The notes under the pieces were generated by a model, which saw only the letters and a list, made by a program, of their open reading frames with translations, was not told the origin of the DNA and ran no database searches. From assembly GCA_026985075.1 (NCBI GenBank), contig JALSQX010000035.1, positions 1 to 52,689 on the forward strand: DNA of 52,689 nt, given 5' to 3'. Within the stretch, counting starts at the first letter, position 1, and every line of letters begins with the position of its first letter. A program made the translations under genes and the position numbers. Shown piece by piece: positions 14,667 through 23,093 of this stretch. The stretch is from Blastocatellia bacterium. GTDB lineage: Bacteria > Acidobacteriota > Blastocatellia > HR10 > J050.

Positions 14667-14990
14667 GGAAGCGATGGCAAGGAGCACAGATGTTGGAGCG
14701 CGGGGTTGGCTCCTAGCTCCCTGCTCCGCACTCCGCGCTCCGTGCTCTATGCTTCGCGCTCCCTGCTCCGCGCTCCGTGCTCTATGCTCCGCGCTCCCTG
14801 CTCCGTGCTGGACGGAGGTGGGCTCACGGTTGAAATACTCCGTTCATCATATGAATCATTCTTTTCATGCCTGAAACTGGCGTGGAGTGGGTCGGGGGCG
14901 GTGGGGGGTGAGTCCTGCTCCGAATTAACTCTCAGATCTCTTGTCACTTACCATTGACCGGCTGGGGGTTCGGTCTCGCCGATTGGGAAG
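14667..14990. other. Gene-free stretch with heptamer repeats upstream of the flp promoter
   Basis: This holds the heptamer tract at about 14715-14810 and a short palindrome TTCATCATATGAA (14843-14855), roughly 160 bp upstream of the sigma54 core. An activator could bind there. Short open frames in the repeats are not believable genes. Confidence 0.5.
14715..14810. repeat. Long GGAGC heptamer tract (reverse orientation)
   Basis: About thirteen degenerate units, read on the plus strand as GCTCCGC, GCTCCGT, GCTCTAT and GCTCCCT. They include a larger repeated block (from about 14736 and again from about 14770). The tract sits between the RHH gene and the flp promoter. Confidence 0.85.
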
Positions 14991-15006
14991 CGGCACGCCA
15001 GTTGCA
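14991..15006 (+). promoter_or_regulatory. Sigma54 (RpoN) promoter of flp
   Basis: CGGCACGCCAGTTGCA matches the -24/-12 consensus TGGCACG-N4-TTGCW at all but the first base. GG is at 14992-14993 and GC at 15004-15005. The predicted start is near 15016, giving a leader of about 147 nt to flp. Confidence 0.8.
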
Positions 15007-15020
15007 ATCAATAAGGGGCG

Positions 15021-15139
15021 AGAAATCGCAAAGCTAATGAAGAGAGGAAGCGGAGTGATGCGACATGCAGAGGCGAGACAGTCGAACATAGGAGCGGATG
15101 CTGAAGTGGAGGTTGTGACTCGTCGGGCTTGCGATTTCT
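15021..15139 (+). ncRNA. Structured 5' leader of flp closed by an 11-bp helix
   Basis: AGAAATCGCAA (15021-15031) pairs perfectly with TTGCGATTTCT (15129-15139). After one bulged A, two more G-C pairs extend the helix. The enclosed loop of about 92 nt is purine-rich. The helix begins only about 5 nt after the predicted sigma54 start, as expected for a leader domain such as a riboswitch or stabilising element. I could not match it to a known class. Confidence 0.45.
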
Positions 15140-15162
15140 AATTACATTCTCAAGGAGGGACT

Positions 15163-15336
15163 ATGAACATGTTGAGCACACTGTATGCCTTTCTCAGAAA
15201 TGAAGAAGGGCAGAGTCTAGCCGAGTATGCGCTGATCTTGGTCTTGGTGAGCATTGCTGCGATCACCGCCTTGACCGCGCTGGGAGGCGATATTTCGAGC
15301 ACCTTCAATACGGTGAGTAATACGCTTGGTGGTTAA
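15163..15336 (+). CDS. flp: Flp-family major pilin
   Basis: 57 residues, the structural subunit of the Tad pilus. A short leader ends in glycine (RNEEG), then QSLAEYALILVLVSIAA gives the Flp signature. The predicted prepilin-peptidase cut after Gly16 puts Glu5 and Tyr6 in the mature pilin, followed by the hydrophobic helix. AAGGAGGG lies 6 nt before the ATG. It has its own sigma54 promoter and terminator, so it is expressed separately from the assembly genes. Confidence 0.93.
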   Translation: MNMLSTLYAFLRNEEGQSLAEYALILVLVSIAAITALTALGGDISSTFNTVSNTLGG

Positions 15337-15423
15337 TTCCCAGCGCAAAACGTAAGAGATAGTGCCATCGGCGGGCTCAACCCGGTGCTTGTGGCCTCTC
15401 TCCTCCTGTACCTTGATTGTGGC

Positions 15424-15460
15424 GCTGTGGTTCGTCCAGTACGGGCCACAGCTTTTTTTT
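15424..15460 (+). terminator. Rho-independent terminator downstream of flp
   Basis: GCTGTGG (15424-15430) pairs with CCACAGC (15446-15452). CGT/ACG can pair within the loop, and eight T residues follow (15453-15460). It is 87 bp after the flp stop codon, so flp is probably transcribed mostly alone. Confidence 0.85.
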
Positions 15461-15928
15461 GTCTCGCAGCCCGGGAACGTCAAGAGATGTTGGAGGACGG
15501 GCGACCGTCGGCCATCCCCCCATCCTGCTCCGCGAACTGGAGGGCGCCGAGAGGGTTTGGAGAACAAGCCCTTCTTACGACTTCTGCCGCTTCTTGGCTG
15601 AAATGATCCCTTCAGCATTTTGAAAAAGGCGTTTCACGGATGAAAAGATCGCTGCTCGGTCCGTCATCATGGATCATTGAGGGCGGCCGGATAAGTAGCG
15701 TGATCGTCACGATTTACTGTCATTGGCTGGAAATGATCGATCGACCGTCGGCGTCTGTGGTACGGGGTTTGCGTCTCAACGGGGTGGAAAAGGCAGCCAA
15801 GAAGAGATTCAGAGGCTCGGTGAGACATTGAGCGAGATGGAGAAACCGGAAGTGGGGGAACACGCAAGAAAAGGGGTGTGGACCGACATGAAGGGAAGCT
15901 CCGCGGCTCGATGCGAGGAGAAAAAGGC
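15461..15928. other. Gene-free stretch before cpaA
   Basis: No supported gene. It must contain the promoter of the cpaA-tadD operon, but I see no clear sigma70 or sigma54 match. Several open frames (for example 15640-15831) have no family features. Confidence 0.45.
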
Positions 15929-16384
15929 ATGATGTTGACCACGATCATTCTCATCATTGCCGCGCTGGTGGCCGGGTACATTGATTGGCGGACCCGCCGC
16001 ATTCCCAATTGGCTCACGGCGGGGATGGTGGGTTATGGAATAGCCTTTCATGCCTTCCGAGCGGGCTGGGAGGGCATCCTGGCGAGTCTGAGTGGATTGG
16101 CCGTGGGCCTGGGGCTCATGCTGATTCCTTATGTCCTTCGGGGATTGGGAGCGGGCGATGTGAAGTTCTTGGCTGCCGTGGGGAGTATTGTGGGGGTCAC
16201 GGGCGTTCTGATCGTCTTTGTGGCCGCCAGTGCTGTGGGAGCCGTGTTGGGCATCGTCGCCCTCGGCCGCCGGCGAAGGAGGGAGCGGGCCGAGGCGGGG
16301 GCGCCGACGCCCGTCTCCGTCCCCTATGGGGTAGCGTTGTCGTTGGGCACATTGGTACTAACCGGCGTCCTGGCCGCGTGGTGA
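15929..16384 (+). CDS. cpaA: Prepilin peptidase CpaA/TadV (A24 family)
   Basis: 151 residues, a polytopic aspartic protease that cuts the Flp leader. The two active-site aspartates lie in YIDWRTRRIPNWLT near the N-terminus and in the GLGAGDVKFLAAVG motif in the middle. There are about five to six hydrophobic segments. It is short, lacking the N-terminal methylase domain of PilD, as usual for CpaA. I used the ATG at 15929 with AGGAG upstream; ATGs at 15911 and 15878 are alternatives. It is the first gene of the assembly operon. Confidence 0.9.
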   Translation: MMLTTIILIIAALVAGYIDWRTRRIPNWLTAGMVGYGIAFHAFRAGWEGILASLSGLAVGLGLMLIPYVLRGLGAGDVKFLAAVGSIVGVTGVLIVFVAASAVGAVLGIVALGRRRRRERAEAGAPTPVSVPYGVALSLGTLVLTGVLAAW

Positions 16385-16411
16385 GGCCGGGCGTGAAGAA
16401 GGAGAGAACCT

Positions 16412-17257
16412 ATGGGTAAAAAATCGGTCATCGTACTAGCTCTGGCCCTGATCTTCGGCGCCATCACGGCGATTGCGGTCAATCGCATTCTCAAACAGCA
16501 AAAGGAGTCGGGCGACATGGGCGAATTGGCCAACATCGTGGTTGCGGTGAGCCCCATCGCCGTCGGGCAGAAGATCACTGCCGATCAGGTTCGACTGGAG
16601 AAGTGGCCCAAGAGGATTCTGCCGGAGGGAGCCATGGATGACCTCGCCGAGGTCGTCGATCGGGTAGCCTTGGCCGAAGTGGCCATTGGCGAGCCGATTC
16701 TCAAATCGCGGTTGGCGCCGGAGGGCTCGGCGGCGGGGTTGGCCGCCGTGATCCCGCCGGGCATGCGGGCTATGACGGTCAAGGTCGATGAAGTGATTGG
16801 CGTCGCCGGATTCGTCGCTCCCGGAACCTATGTGGATGTTGTGGCCACGGCGACGCCCAGTCTCGGCGAGTCGACATCCCGGATCATCCTGCAGAACGTC
16901 AAGGTGCTGGCCAGTGGCAAGCAGATCGAGAACGGGCGAGATGGTGGACCGGTGGAGGTGAAGACCGTCACCCTTCAGGTCACGCCCGAGCAGGCCGAGG
17001 CTCTGGCTCTGGCCAGCACGGCTGGGCGACTTCAACTGGTGATGCGCAGTAGCGTGGACCAGAACGAAGTGAAGACAGATGGGGTGGATACGGCGGAGTT
17101 ATTCGGAAGGCGCATTGGTCGAGGTGTCGTTCGGCGCCCTGGCCGGGCTCCTCGCCGTAAGTCGAAGTCCAAGGCGGAGAAACCGACGCCTCCGCCCCCG
17201 TCGACGACGGTGGAGTTGATTCGGGGAACGCAACGCACCACCGTCACATTCCAGTAG
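16412..17257 (+). CDS. cpaB: Flp pilus assembly protein CpaB/RcpC
   Basis: 281 residues. A single N-terminal transmembrane helix (about 5-22) is followed by an SAF domain (VVAVSPIAVGQKITADQVRLE) and the RcpC/CpaB region with VDEVIGVAGFVAPGTYVDVV. The tail is basic and proline-rich. CpaB is a periplasmic part of the Tad secretion complex that works with the secretin. It lies 27 bp after cpaA and 12 bp before cpaC. Confidence 0.92.
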   Translation: MGKKSVIVLALALIFGAITAIAVNRILKQQKESGDMGELANIVVAVSPIAVGQKITADQVRLEKWPKRILPEGAMDDLAEVVDRVALAEVAIGEPILKSRLAPEGSAAGLAAVIPPGMRAMTVKVDEVIGVAGFVAPGTYVDVVATATPSLGESTSRIILQNVKVLASGKQIENGRDGGPVEVKTVTLQVTPEQAEALALASTAGRLQLVMRSSVDQNEVKTDGVDTAELFGRRIGRGVVRRPGRAPRRKSKSKAEKPTPPPPSTTVELIRGTQRTTVTFQ

Positions 17258-17269
17258 GTGGAGGTCATC

Positions 17270-18730
17270 ATGAACACGTGGAGATTCAAAAGGCAGATGG
17301 CTCAGATGTTGACCATCGTCGTGATGGGAGGGATCGCCCTTTTGCCGCCAGCGGCTGGAGCGGAGGGGATCACCCGGTATATCAAATTCAGCGAAGCTCA
17401 GCAGCAGATGGTGGATCTCGTCGTTCACGTCAACCGGTCGGTGATGATCGCTTTTGATCAACCCCTGGCGCGGGTCTCGTTTGCTGATCCATCGATTGCC
17501 GAGGCGGTGGTCATTTCGCCCACTCAACTCCTGCTCAATGGCAAAGAAGTGGGCACATCCAGTATGCTGGCCTGGAGTGCCCGCCAACCGGATCAGCCGG
17601 TGGCTTTCACCGTGCGCGTCGTGGCCGATATTGAGCCGATCGTCGAGCAGATACGGCGACTCTTTCCCGATGAATCGCTGAACATCACCCAGCTTGGCGG
17701 GCGCGTCATTCTGTCGGGGACGGTGAGTTCCCAGGAGATCATCGACCGGATCATCCCCCTGTTTGAGGGCGTCGGCGTGAAGGTGGTGAACTTGACCTCT
17801 GTGCCCGCCGAAGCCGCGCCGGCGCAAATCATGCTCCGGGTGCGCGTGGCCGAGGTCAATCGGCGCGTCCTGAGAGATCTGGGGGCGACCTATTCCTGGT
17901 TCAATCCCTTGGCCCCGCGGACGCAGAACGAAGCCGTAGTCGGGCCCAGTGTCTTCAATCCACCAGAGGCCCGTTTCGCCAACCGCCCGGTGGGACCGGA
18001 TTTCACGTTCAGCGATGCCGTCAACCTGTTCGTCTTCAATCCGGGGACGAGTCTGGGGGCATTCATCCGGGCGCTGAAGCAGCGCAATGCCTTCCGGTCG
18101 TTGGCCGAGCCGAACATCATCGTCGTCGATGGCCAGGAAGCCAGCTTCTTGGCCGGGGGCGAATTTCCTTTCGCCGTCGTGCAACCCTCCAGCGCGGGCA
18201 CGTCCATCACCATTCAGTTCAAAGAGTTCGGCGTGCGACTCAAATTCACGCCCCACATCATCGGGGATCGCATTCGCCTCGAACTGGAACCCGAGGTCAG
18301 CGCCCTGGACTTCTCCAACGCTCTCCAATTGGCAGGCTTCGTCGTGCCCAGCCTGCGCACGCGTCGAGCCCGAACGACGGTGGAGCTGGCCGATGGGCAG
18401 AGTTTCGCCCTGGCCGGGTTGTTATCCAATGACGTGACCAAAGTGAGTTCGAGGATTCCTCTGCTGGGCGACATCCCGGTGATTGGGCATCTGTTTCGCA
18501 GCCAATCCTATATCAAGAACGAAACGGAGCTGGTGTTCCTCTGCACGGCGCGATTGGTCAAGCCGCTGGAGCCGGATGAGGTGCCTCCGTTGCCTGGCGT
18601 GGAATCCTCGTCGTCCGGTGGGTTGGAGGGCGTCTTCGGTCATCACATCCCGGCGGCCGCGTCCCAGGCAGAGGGACCGGGGGCGAAAGCTCAAAAGCCC
18701 AAGACGGAGGGCGAGAAGCCGAAGAAATAG
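17270..18730 (+). CDS. cpaC: Tad secretin CpaC/RcpA
   Basis: 486 residues. A signal peptide (about 1-28, ending AGA) precedes the N-terminal secretin domain (about 35-110, including VNRSVMIAFDQPLARVSF) and a BON-like region (about 115-180). The type II/III secretin channel follows, ending with VPLLGDIPVIGHLFRS-type sequence (here IPLLGDIPVIGHLFRS). It forms the outer-membrane pore of the pilus, so the cell has two membranes. The ATG at 17270 has GGAGG upstream; a GTG at 17258 is an alternative. A Pro/Lys-rich tail ends the protein. Confidence 0.93.
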   Translation: MNTWRFKRQMAQMLTIVVMGGIALLPPAAGAEGITRYIKFSEAQQQMVDLVVHVNRSVMIAFDQPLARVSFADPSIAEAVVISPTQLLLNGKEVGTSSMLAWSARQPDQPVAFTVRVVADIEPIVEQIRRLFPDESLNITQLGGRVILSGTVSSQEIIDRIIPLFEGVGVKVVNLTSVPAEAAPAQIMLRVRVAEVNRRVLRDLGATYSWFNPLAPRTQNEAVVGPSVFNPPEARFANRPVGPDFTFSDAVNLFVFNPGTSLGAFIRALKQRNAFRSLAEPNIIVVDGQEASFLAGGEFPFAVVQPSSAGTSITIQFKEFGVRLKFTPHIIGDRIRLELEPEVSALDFSNALQLAGFVVPSLRTRRARTTVELADGQSFALAGLLSNDVTKVSSRIPLLGDIPVIGHLFRSQSYIKNETELVFLCTARLVKPLEPDEVPPLPGVESSSSGGLEGVFGHHIPAAASQAEGPGAKAQKPKTEGEKPKK

Positions 18731-18781
18731 AAGCTCGAGGGACGCCGAAGAGCGGAGGCCGAATGGGTGGCCGTCGCTGAC

Positions 18782-18797
18782 CCACTCGGTTGAGTGG
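18782..18797. other. Short hairpin between cpaC and tadZ
   Basis: CCACTC (18782-18787) pairs with GAGTGG (18792-18797) around a 4-nt loop. There is no T run, so it is more likely an RNA-processing or stability element than a terminator. Confidence 0.3.
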
Positions 18798-18817
18798 TCA
18801 CCTGAGACGGAGGAGAT

Positions 18818-20017
18818 ATGCTCACATCGCCAATTTCCATGGTCATCATTGGTAAGGACCCACAGGAGCGCAGCCTGACGCGGGCGCAATTGCTCTCCAG
18901 TGGGAAGGTCCACGTGGTGGCCGAGAGTTCTGACTTCAGCCGGGCCACCGAGCTGATTGACCAGTTCCGGCCGCACAGTGCACTGGTCATCCTCAACGGG
19001 GACAACGAGCAGCCGTTGGAACTGATTCAGCACATTCGCCGCCAGTTTCCCTCTACCGCCGTCGTCTGCACGGGAACGGATATCCCATCTTCGGTCGTCG
19101 TCAAGTCCTTCCGCTGCGGGGCGACGGAGTTTCTCTGTCAGCCGTTGAAGCCGGAAGAGATCGAACAGGTCCTGGCCAAGATCAAAGCCCTTCAGGGCGA
19201 GGATGAACTGGAGAACCAGGTGGGACGGGTGATCGCCATCTATAGCAGTCGCGGCGGTACGGGCGTGACCACCTTGAGCGTCAACCTCGCCACGGCGATC
19301 CATCAACTGGCTCATGAGGGCGCCGTGCTGGTCGATTTGAACCTTCAATACGGAGCCGTTCCTTTGTTCTTCGGCCTCGACCCGGAGTATACCATCGCCG
19401 ACGTGGTGCGGAATCAGGATCGACTCGATGCTCAGTTGCTCAAAAGCTTCCTGTTGCGCGCCAGTGACAAGCTCTATTGCCTGCCGGCTCCACTCCGCGT
19501 GGAGGAGGCCGATGACGTTCAGCCGGGTCACGTGCAGCGGATCATTTCCATGCTGCGGACGCAGTTCCGATACGTGATCGTCGATTGTCAGCATGTGTTG
19601 GACGCCAACACGGTCACGGCGCTGGATCTGGCCGACGTGGTCCTGGTCGTCTCGCTGATGGATGTTCCGTCGATCTACTGCACCAAGCGGGTGTTGGAGG
19701 TGTTCCGGAAGATGGGCTTCACCGACGAGAAAGTCAAAGTGGTGGTCAATCGATACGATAAGCGGGACGGCGTGCCGCTGGAGAAGGTCCAGGAGGTGTT
19801 CGGAACGAAGATCGAAACGGTCTTATCGGAAGATCATCGAGCGGTTCTCGCTTCCATTAATATGGGCAATCCATTGATCGTCTCTCAACCCAAGTCGGCG
19901 TTGGTGAAGCAATTCACCGACCTGGCCGGTCAACTGGCGGGACAGGTGGGGGTGACCGCTCAGAATGGGAAGAGATTCCGTCTCTCCAACTTGTTCAGCG
20001 GTTTGTTAGGAGGATAA
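18818..20017 (+). CDS. tadZ: Pilus localisation ATPase TadZ/CpaE
   Basis: 399 residues. An atypical receiver-like domain (about 1-125) precedes a ParA/MinD-like ATPase domain (about 140-370). The P-loop reads SRGGTGVTTL, so the usual GK lysine is replaced by valine, and the signature lysine at the start of the loop is replaced by arginine. The A' motif is DLNLQYG. TadZ proteins commonly have such altered loops. It is thought to position the Tad machinery at the pole and recruit TadA. GGAGGAG precedes the ATG. Confidence 0.92.
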   Translation: MLTSPISMVIIGKDPQERSLTRAQLLSSGKVHVVAESSDFSRATELIDQFRPHSALVILNGDNEQPLELIQHIRRQFPSTAVVCTGTDIPSSVVVKSFRCGATEFLCQPLKPEEIEQVLAKIKALQGEDELENQVGRVIAIYSSRGGTGVTTLSVNLATAIHQLAHEGAVLVDLNLQYGAVPLFFGLDPEYTIADVVRNQDRLDAQLLKSFLLRASDKLYCLPAPLRVEEADDVQPGHVQRIISMLRTQFRYVIVDCQHVLDANTVTALDLADVVLVVSLMDVPSIYCTKRVLEVFRKMGFTDEKVKVVVNRYDKRDGVPLEKVQEVFGTKIETVLSEDHRAVLASINMGNPLIVSQPKSALVKQFTDLAGQLAGQVGVTAQNGKRFRLSNLFSGLLGG

Positions 20018-20188
20018 AGGCGTGTTCATACGAGCCCATCAAGAGATCTCCCGTGACCGGCGGCACGCGCACCGGGCCGGCGAGGCGGCGCGTCCGAAGG
20101 GCCGGTGGGCATCGAAGGATGATGTCGGCGGGCGCCCGCACCGGTTGACCAAAGCTCAGAGTTCGTCGCATGGAGGGGATGCACACCG

Positions 20189-21559
20189 ATGACTTCGTCG
20201 CTGCGAGAACGACTGCAAGGCAATGGGCGGGCGACATCCTCCCCGCTGGGGCGGGTGGGGGACGGTGAGCGAGCCCATCAGACCAAGCGCGTCGAGTATG
20301 AGGACTATCAGGCGTTGAAGTCCCACATTCACCGCAATCTGATTTCGCGGCTGGATCTCACTCGCTTAGATAAGATCGAGCCGTCCGTCCTGAAGGAAGA
20401 GATCACGCGCATTGCCGAGGACATGATCCTGCAGGAGGCCATCCCGCTGAGCGTGGCCGAGCGTGAGCGACTGGTCAGCGAGGTGCGCGACGAGTTGTTC
20501 GGATTGGGTCCGCTGGAGCCCTTGCTGAACGATCCCACCGTCTCCGATATCTTGGTCAATGGCTATAATCAGGTCTTCGTCGAGCGATATGGCAAGTTGG
20601 AGAAGACGAACGTCATTTTCAAGGATAATGAACACTTGCTGCAGATCATCGATCGCATTGTCTCGCGCGTTGGACGGCGCATCGATGAATCCTCGCCCAT
20701 GGTCGATGCCCGCTTGCCGGACGGGTCTCGCGTCAATGCCATCATCCCGCCGCTCAGCATTGATGGACCGTCGCTCTCCATCCGACGATTTGGCACCATC
20801 AAGATCTCCATGGACGAGTTGATTCGCTTTGGCACCCTCACGCCGGCCATGGCCTTTGTGTTGGAAGGGTGTGTCAAGGCACGATTGAATATTTTGATCT
20901 CGGGGGGCACGGGGGCCGGCAAAACCACGCTGCTGAACGTACTCTCATCCTACATCCCCGCCGACGAACGCATCATCACCATCGAAGACTCAGCCGAGCT
21001 GCAACTGCAACAAGAGCACGTGGTGCGTCTGGAAACCCGTCCCCCCAATATCGAAGGCAAAGGCGAAGTCACGCAACGCGATCTGGTGCGCAACAGCTTG
21101 CGCATGCGCCCCGACCGCATCGTGGTCGGCGAGGTCCGCGGCGAAGAGGCGTTGGACATGTTACAGGCGATGAATACCGGGCATGATGGGAGTTTGACGA
21201 CCATCCACGCCAACTCGCCGCGCGACGCCCTCGCTCGGTTAGAGACGATGATTTCGATGGCCGGGTTGAACATCTCCGACAAGGCCATGCGGCAGCAGAT
21301 CGCCTCAGCCATTAATATGGTGATCCAGGTGGCCCGACTCAGCGACGGCACGCGGAAGGTGACCAGTATCTCCGAGATCGTGGGCATGGAAGGCGATGTC
21401 GTCGCCATGCAAGATATCTTCGTGTTCGAACGGGTGGGCGTCGATGAGAATGGCCGGGTATTGGGCATTCATCGACCGACGGGCATTCGTCCCAAGTTCG
21501 CCGATCGCCTCAGGCGATACGGCTACCACCTGAATAGTTCCATCTTCGAGGTGGTATGA
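20189..21559 (+). CDS. tadA: Tad pilus ATPase TadA/CpaF
   Basis: 456 residues, the cytoplasmic hexameric ATPase that powers pilin assembly. The CpaF N-terminal domain (about 60-180) precedes the P-loop [12 protein letters not shown], the Asp box, Walker [17 protein letters not shown] and the His box ([11 protein letters not shown]). Length is typical of CpaF. GGAGGGG precedes the ATG at 20189. Its stop overlaps the next start codon as ATGA. Confidence 0.95.
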   Translation: MTSSLRERLQGNGRATSSPLGRVGDGERAHQTKRVEYEDYQALKSHIHRNLISRLDLTRLDKIEPSVLKEEITRIAEDMILQEAIPLSVAERERLVSEVRDELFGLGPLEPLLNDPTVSDILVNGYNQVFVERYGKLEKTNVIFKDNEHLLQIIDRIVSRVGRRIDESSPMVDARLPDGSRVNAIIPPLSIDGPSLSIRRFGTIKISMDELIRFGTLTPAMAFVLEGCVKARLNILISGGTGAGKTTLLNVLSSYIPADERIITIEDSAELQLQQEHVVRLETRPPNIEGKGEVTQRDLVRNSLRMRPDRIVVGEVRGEEALDMLQAMNTGHDGSLTTIHANSPRDALARLETMISMAGLNISDKAMRQQIASAINMVIQVARLSDGTRKVTSISEIVGMEGDVVAMQDIFVFERVGVDENGRVLGIHRPTGIRPKFADRLRRYGYHLNSSIFEVV

Positions 21560-21984
21560 ACGCATCACAGAAGAAGGAGTGGGAGCGCATCATGAAACTG
21601 CACAGTCTGTACTTTTTGCTCCATGGTGATTTGGAAAAGGCGAAAAAGGACTTCCAGGAATGGGGAGGCGCCACGGGGCTCGATGCCGAGGTGAAGCTCT
21701 ACGAGTCGTTCATTCTGAAGAATCAAAAGGCCTTCTCGCAGTCGATCAACGCGCGGCTCTCTCCTCAAGCGGCCACCGGGCCCGGTCTGGGGACCAAGGA
21801 AGTGATCGATATTCTGAAAGGGTTTTCCGATAATGATCGCATCGTCGTCACCAAGTACGTGGTCACCCTGGAACTCGGCGAGAAGCCCAAGGTGATTGAG
21901 GTGGAGACGAGCCTGGAGGAGAAGGCCAACTACCTCCGCGAACTCATCCAGCAGGAGCTCGGGGTCAATGGAGAGATGCTGTAG
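21556..21984 (+). CDS. Unrecognised soluble protein coupled to tadA
   Basis: 142 residues, Lys/Glu-rich, with no signal peptide or membrane segment. The N-terminal half is helical ([20 protein letters not shown], then [13 protein letters not shown]). The C-terminal half reads as strands ([26 protein letters not shown]) followed by a helix. The start overlaps the tadA stop (ATGA), so the two are made together. No canonical Tad gene sits between TadA and TadB, so this may be an accessory factor for TadA or TadB. I do not recognise a family. Confidence 0.8.
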   Translation: MNASQKKEWERIMKLHSLYFLLHGDLEKAKKDFQEWGGATGLDAEVKLYESFILKNQKAFSQSINARLSPQAATGPGLGTKEVIDILKGFSDNDRIVVTKYVVTLELGEKPKVIEVETSLEEKANYLRELIQQELGVNGEML

Positions 21985-22056
21985 CCATCGAAGATCCGTG
22001 GCCGGAGACTCTCGTCGAACCGGGGCCGTGCGCCGCCGGCGGCGACAGGAGGAATC

Positions 22057-23019
22057 ATGATTACCATATTGACCTTCATCACGTTCGTCCTGGTGGCCTG
22101 GGCCATCTACATGTTCTTCTACAAGGAACAGCAGGCCTTGCGGGAGAAAGTCGATGAGCGGTTGGAGAGCCTGCTGCGGTCCGAAGCCGTCCAGACTGAT
22201 GAAAACCTCCAGATCTTGCGCGAGGACATTTTCAGTCAACTCTCCCCGTTCAATCGATTCATGTTGAAATCCGATCTGGGGAATCAGCTCTACCGGTTGA
22301 TCGAGCAGGCTGATGTGAACATCCGACCGCTCCAGTTCATCATGCTCTGCCTGGGCTTGGCCATCGCGGCCGGCACGCTCAGTTGGGTGTTCCGCGGCTC
22401 GTTGCTCGTGTCGGCGGTGATTGGAGCGCTGGCCATGGCGCTGCCCATCTTCTACCTCTATCGGATGCGGAAACAACGATTGAGTCTCTTTCTGGAGCAA
22501 CTGCCCGATGCGTTGGATTTGATCACCCGGGCGCTGCGCGCCGGGCACGCCTTCACCAGCTCGTTGCAGACGGTGGCCACCGAGATGCCCGATCCCATCG
22601 CCAAGGAGTTCCGGCGCACGTTCGAAGAGATCAATCTGGGCATGAGCATGAAGGCTGCCCTGGAGCACTTGGCCGAACGCGTTCCCGTGCTGGATCTGAA
22701 GCTGGCCGTCACCGCCGTGCTCATTCAGCGCGAAACGGGAGGGAACTTGGCCGAGATTCTGGAGAATATTGCCGAGGTCATCCGAGAGCGGTTCAGGATC
22801 TTGGGTCAAGTGCGCGTCTACACGGCGCAGGGGCGCATGACCGGATGGGTGATTGGATCGATTCCCTTTGCCCTGGCTTTATACATTTACATTGTCAACC
22901 CGGATTATCTGGAGTTGCTGTTCACGCACCCGCTGGGGCGGATGATGTTGATCAGCGGACTCATCATGGAGGGATTGGGTATTCTCATGATTCGCAAGAT
23001 CATCAACATCAAGGTGTGA
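22057..23019 (+). CDS. tadB: Tad inner-membrane platform protein TadB
   Basis: 320 residues. An N-terminal transmembrane segment, a pair of central segments and two C-terminal segments flank the T2SSF/GspF domain (LPDALDLITRALRAGHAFTS). TadB and TadC form the membrane platform that TadA drives. GGAGG precedes the ATG at 22057. The gene lies 72 bp after the unknown gene and 74 bp before tadC. Confidence 0.93.
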   Translation: MITILTFITFVLVAWAIYMFFYKEQQALREKVDERLESLLRSEAVQTDENLQILREDIFSQLSPFNRFMLKSDLGNQLYRLIEQADVNIRPLQFIMLCLGLAIAAGTLSWVFRGSLLVSAVIGALAMALPIFYLYRMRKQRLSLFLEQLPDALDLITRALRAGHAFTSSLQTVATEMPDPIAKEFRRTFEEINLGMSMKAALEHLAERVPVLDLKLAVTAVLIQRETGGNLAEILENIAEVIRERFRILGQVRVYTAQGRMTGWVIGSIPFALALYIYIVNPDYLELLFTHPLGRMMLISGLIMEGLGILMIRKIINIKV

Positions 23020-23093
23020 TGATCACTCCGTGACCCGCCGATGAGAGCGGGGACGATGGCCGGGAGTGGTCACCGGGTGTTGGGAGGACGCCT

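Noticed and set aside
14674-14957. Short frames with LRAPCSMLRAPC-type peptides
   Set aside because: They are translations of the GGAGC heptamer tract in several frames, without start signals.
15016-15162. GEMM-type cyclic-di-GMP riboswitch in the flp leader
   Set aside because: A short CGCAAAGC resemblance is present, but the first GEMM hairpin and the conserved downstream loop are missing, so I only call a structured leader.
17099-22809. Long minus-strand frames (17099-18328, 18422-19594, 21565-22809) opposite the Tad genes
   Set aside because: They mirror cpaB/cpaC, tadZ and tadB, which have diagnostic motifs and ribosome-binding sites. The minus frames have neither.
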